Assembly: GCA_039588915.1 (NCBI GenBank)
Contig: JBDGYV010000043.1
Coordinates: forward strand, 1 to 23,185
Source of the DNA: CAMYLR01 sp039588915
Lineage (GTDB): Bacteria; Gemmatimonadota; Gemmatimonadetes; JACCXV01; JAHWKZ01
Length of the DNA stretch: 23,185 bases
Reading direction: 5' to 3'
Positions 22,602 to 23,185 of this stretch are shown piece after piece. The notes under the pieces were generated by a model, which was given only the letters and a program-made list of their open reading frames with translations, was not told the origin of the DNA and ran no database searches. The first letter of the stretch is position 1, and each line of letters begins with the position of its first letter. A program made the position numbers and the translations under genes.

Positions 22602-23185
22602 TTAGTACTCCTCGGTGCCCTCGTCTTCCGGCAACCGGAACTTGAGCGCAAAGTGGTCGAGCTGATTGCGGTTGTCCCACTGCGCGCCTTCGTAGGTGTC
22701 GTCCGGGTTCGCCAACAGATCGGTGGAGTCGACAAGCTCGAAGCCGGCTGCTGTCGTCTCCTCGATAACGACTTCCTCGGCGATCCGGTGGCCTTCGTCG
22801 TCACGTTCCTCTAGCGCACGTACGTCGATGACGACGAACAAACCGCCGGGCTTGAGCGAGCGGGCTACGTGATCTAGAAAGGCCGGCACTTCCTCGGCTT
22901 CGTAATCGTGATAGTTCCTCACGACGTAAAAGACGTCCAGGCTGTCAGTGGGGAGCTCGTCGATGTTGCCGGCGAACACGACGTTGCCAACCTCGGCTAG
23001 ATCACCGGTTTCGACCCGCTCTTTTAGTGCGCCGGCACGACGGCCAGCCATCTCGGTGAAGACGACGCCTTCCGGACCAACCCAGTGTGAGAGGATCCAC
23101 GTCGCGTAGCCACCACCCGCGTGGAAGTCGACCACAACGTCGCCCGACTCAAGCCCGATCCCCTGAAACGTCTCGACCGGCTTCG
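22602..23185 (-). CDS. Class I SAM-dependent methyltransferase (partial, 5' end outside window)
   Basis: At least 194 residues are visible, and the N-terminus runs off the right edge. The reading frame continues upstream of the GTG at 23135 as KPVETFQGIGLESGD, so that GTG is not the start. SAM motif I is VVVDFHAGGGYATW, with Asp and the Gly-rich loop. Motif II is near VVFTEMAGRRAG, and YVVRNYHDYE with FLDHVARSLKPGGLFVVID makes up the central motifs. This is the pattern of the exported or envelope-linked 'methyltransferase domain' proteins that begin with a Rx9KPxE helix. The substrate is unknown. The C-terminal tail is acidic (PEDEGTEEY). Confidence 0.88.
   Translation of the reverse strand, partial: KPVETFQGIGLESGDVVVDFHAGGGYATWILSHWVGPEGVVFTEMAGRRAGALKERVETGDLAEVGNVVFAGNIDELPTDSLDVFYVVRNYHDYEAEEVPAFLDHVARSLKPGGLFVVIDVRALEERDDEGHRIAEEVVIEETTAAGFELVDSTDLLANPDDTYEGAQWDNRNQLDHFALKFRLPEDEGTEEY

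Noticed and set aside
1..23185. CRISPR arrays, transposases, prophage or defence genes
   Set aside because: No regularly spaced repeats, recombinase motifs or phage structural genes were found on either strand.

Overview
The window looks like part of the chromosome of a GC-rich, free-living Gram-negative bacterium. The best guess is Gemmatimonadota or a relative. This rests on gene style, not on a marker gene: class III cyclases fused to TolB/FlgO-like and TPR modules, a cytochrome c/copper monooxygenase/TPR protein, and a very high density of short lipoproteins with LxxC lipoboxes. No rRNA, complete tRNA, CRISPR array, integrase or transposase is visible.

Layout. 1-300 holds the start of an ABC-F ATPase leaving the window on the minus strand. 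651-2060 is an in-frame chimera: class III cyclase domain, about 20 residues of a TolB/FlgO-like domain, then a complete SAM methyltransferase. 2199-2258 is a tRNA-3'-end-like remnant, with a related shorter remnant at 16527-16558. 2279-4211 contains two inverted copies of one Ig-like lipoprotein gene flanking an SGNH hydrolase. The right copy is preceded by a GEMM-I (c-di-GMP-I class) riboswitch. 4143-7171 (minus) encodes the monooxygenase/TPR protein and a Tat-exported alpha/beta hydrolase. 7425-9371 is a cluster of four small lipoproteins. 9495-12646 has a DUF411 metal-binding protein divergent from a membrane adenylate cyclase with TPRs, whose GTG start overlaps the stop of a 25-codon leader ORF with a perfect Shine-Dalgarno. 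12778-15322 holds envelope proteins, and 15491-16510 is a zinc-free MDR oxidoreductase. 16571-19735 (minus) is a tight four-gene operon: TPR protein plus three lipoproteins. 19876-21195 is an APC permease. 21287-23185 holds a 33-residue membrane peptide, a four-helix membrane protein, a secreted NTF2/SnoaL-like protein and a partial SAM methyltransferase.

How the parts may work together. The window combines second-messenger functions (two cyclases, one c-di-GMP riboswitch) with exported envelope proteins. Three sites share one promoter-like pattern, TTGACC-N18-TAG(G/C)(C/A)T with ACGC at fixed spacer positions. They lie before the chimera, before the riboswitch, and before the lipoprotein at 8028. 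This suggests one sigma factor serves all three, but that is inference. No defence system or biosynthetic cluster is evident. The most unusual items are the cyclase-methyltransferase chimera, the riboswitch before a truncated inverted gene copy, and the leader-coupled cyclase.
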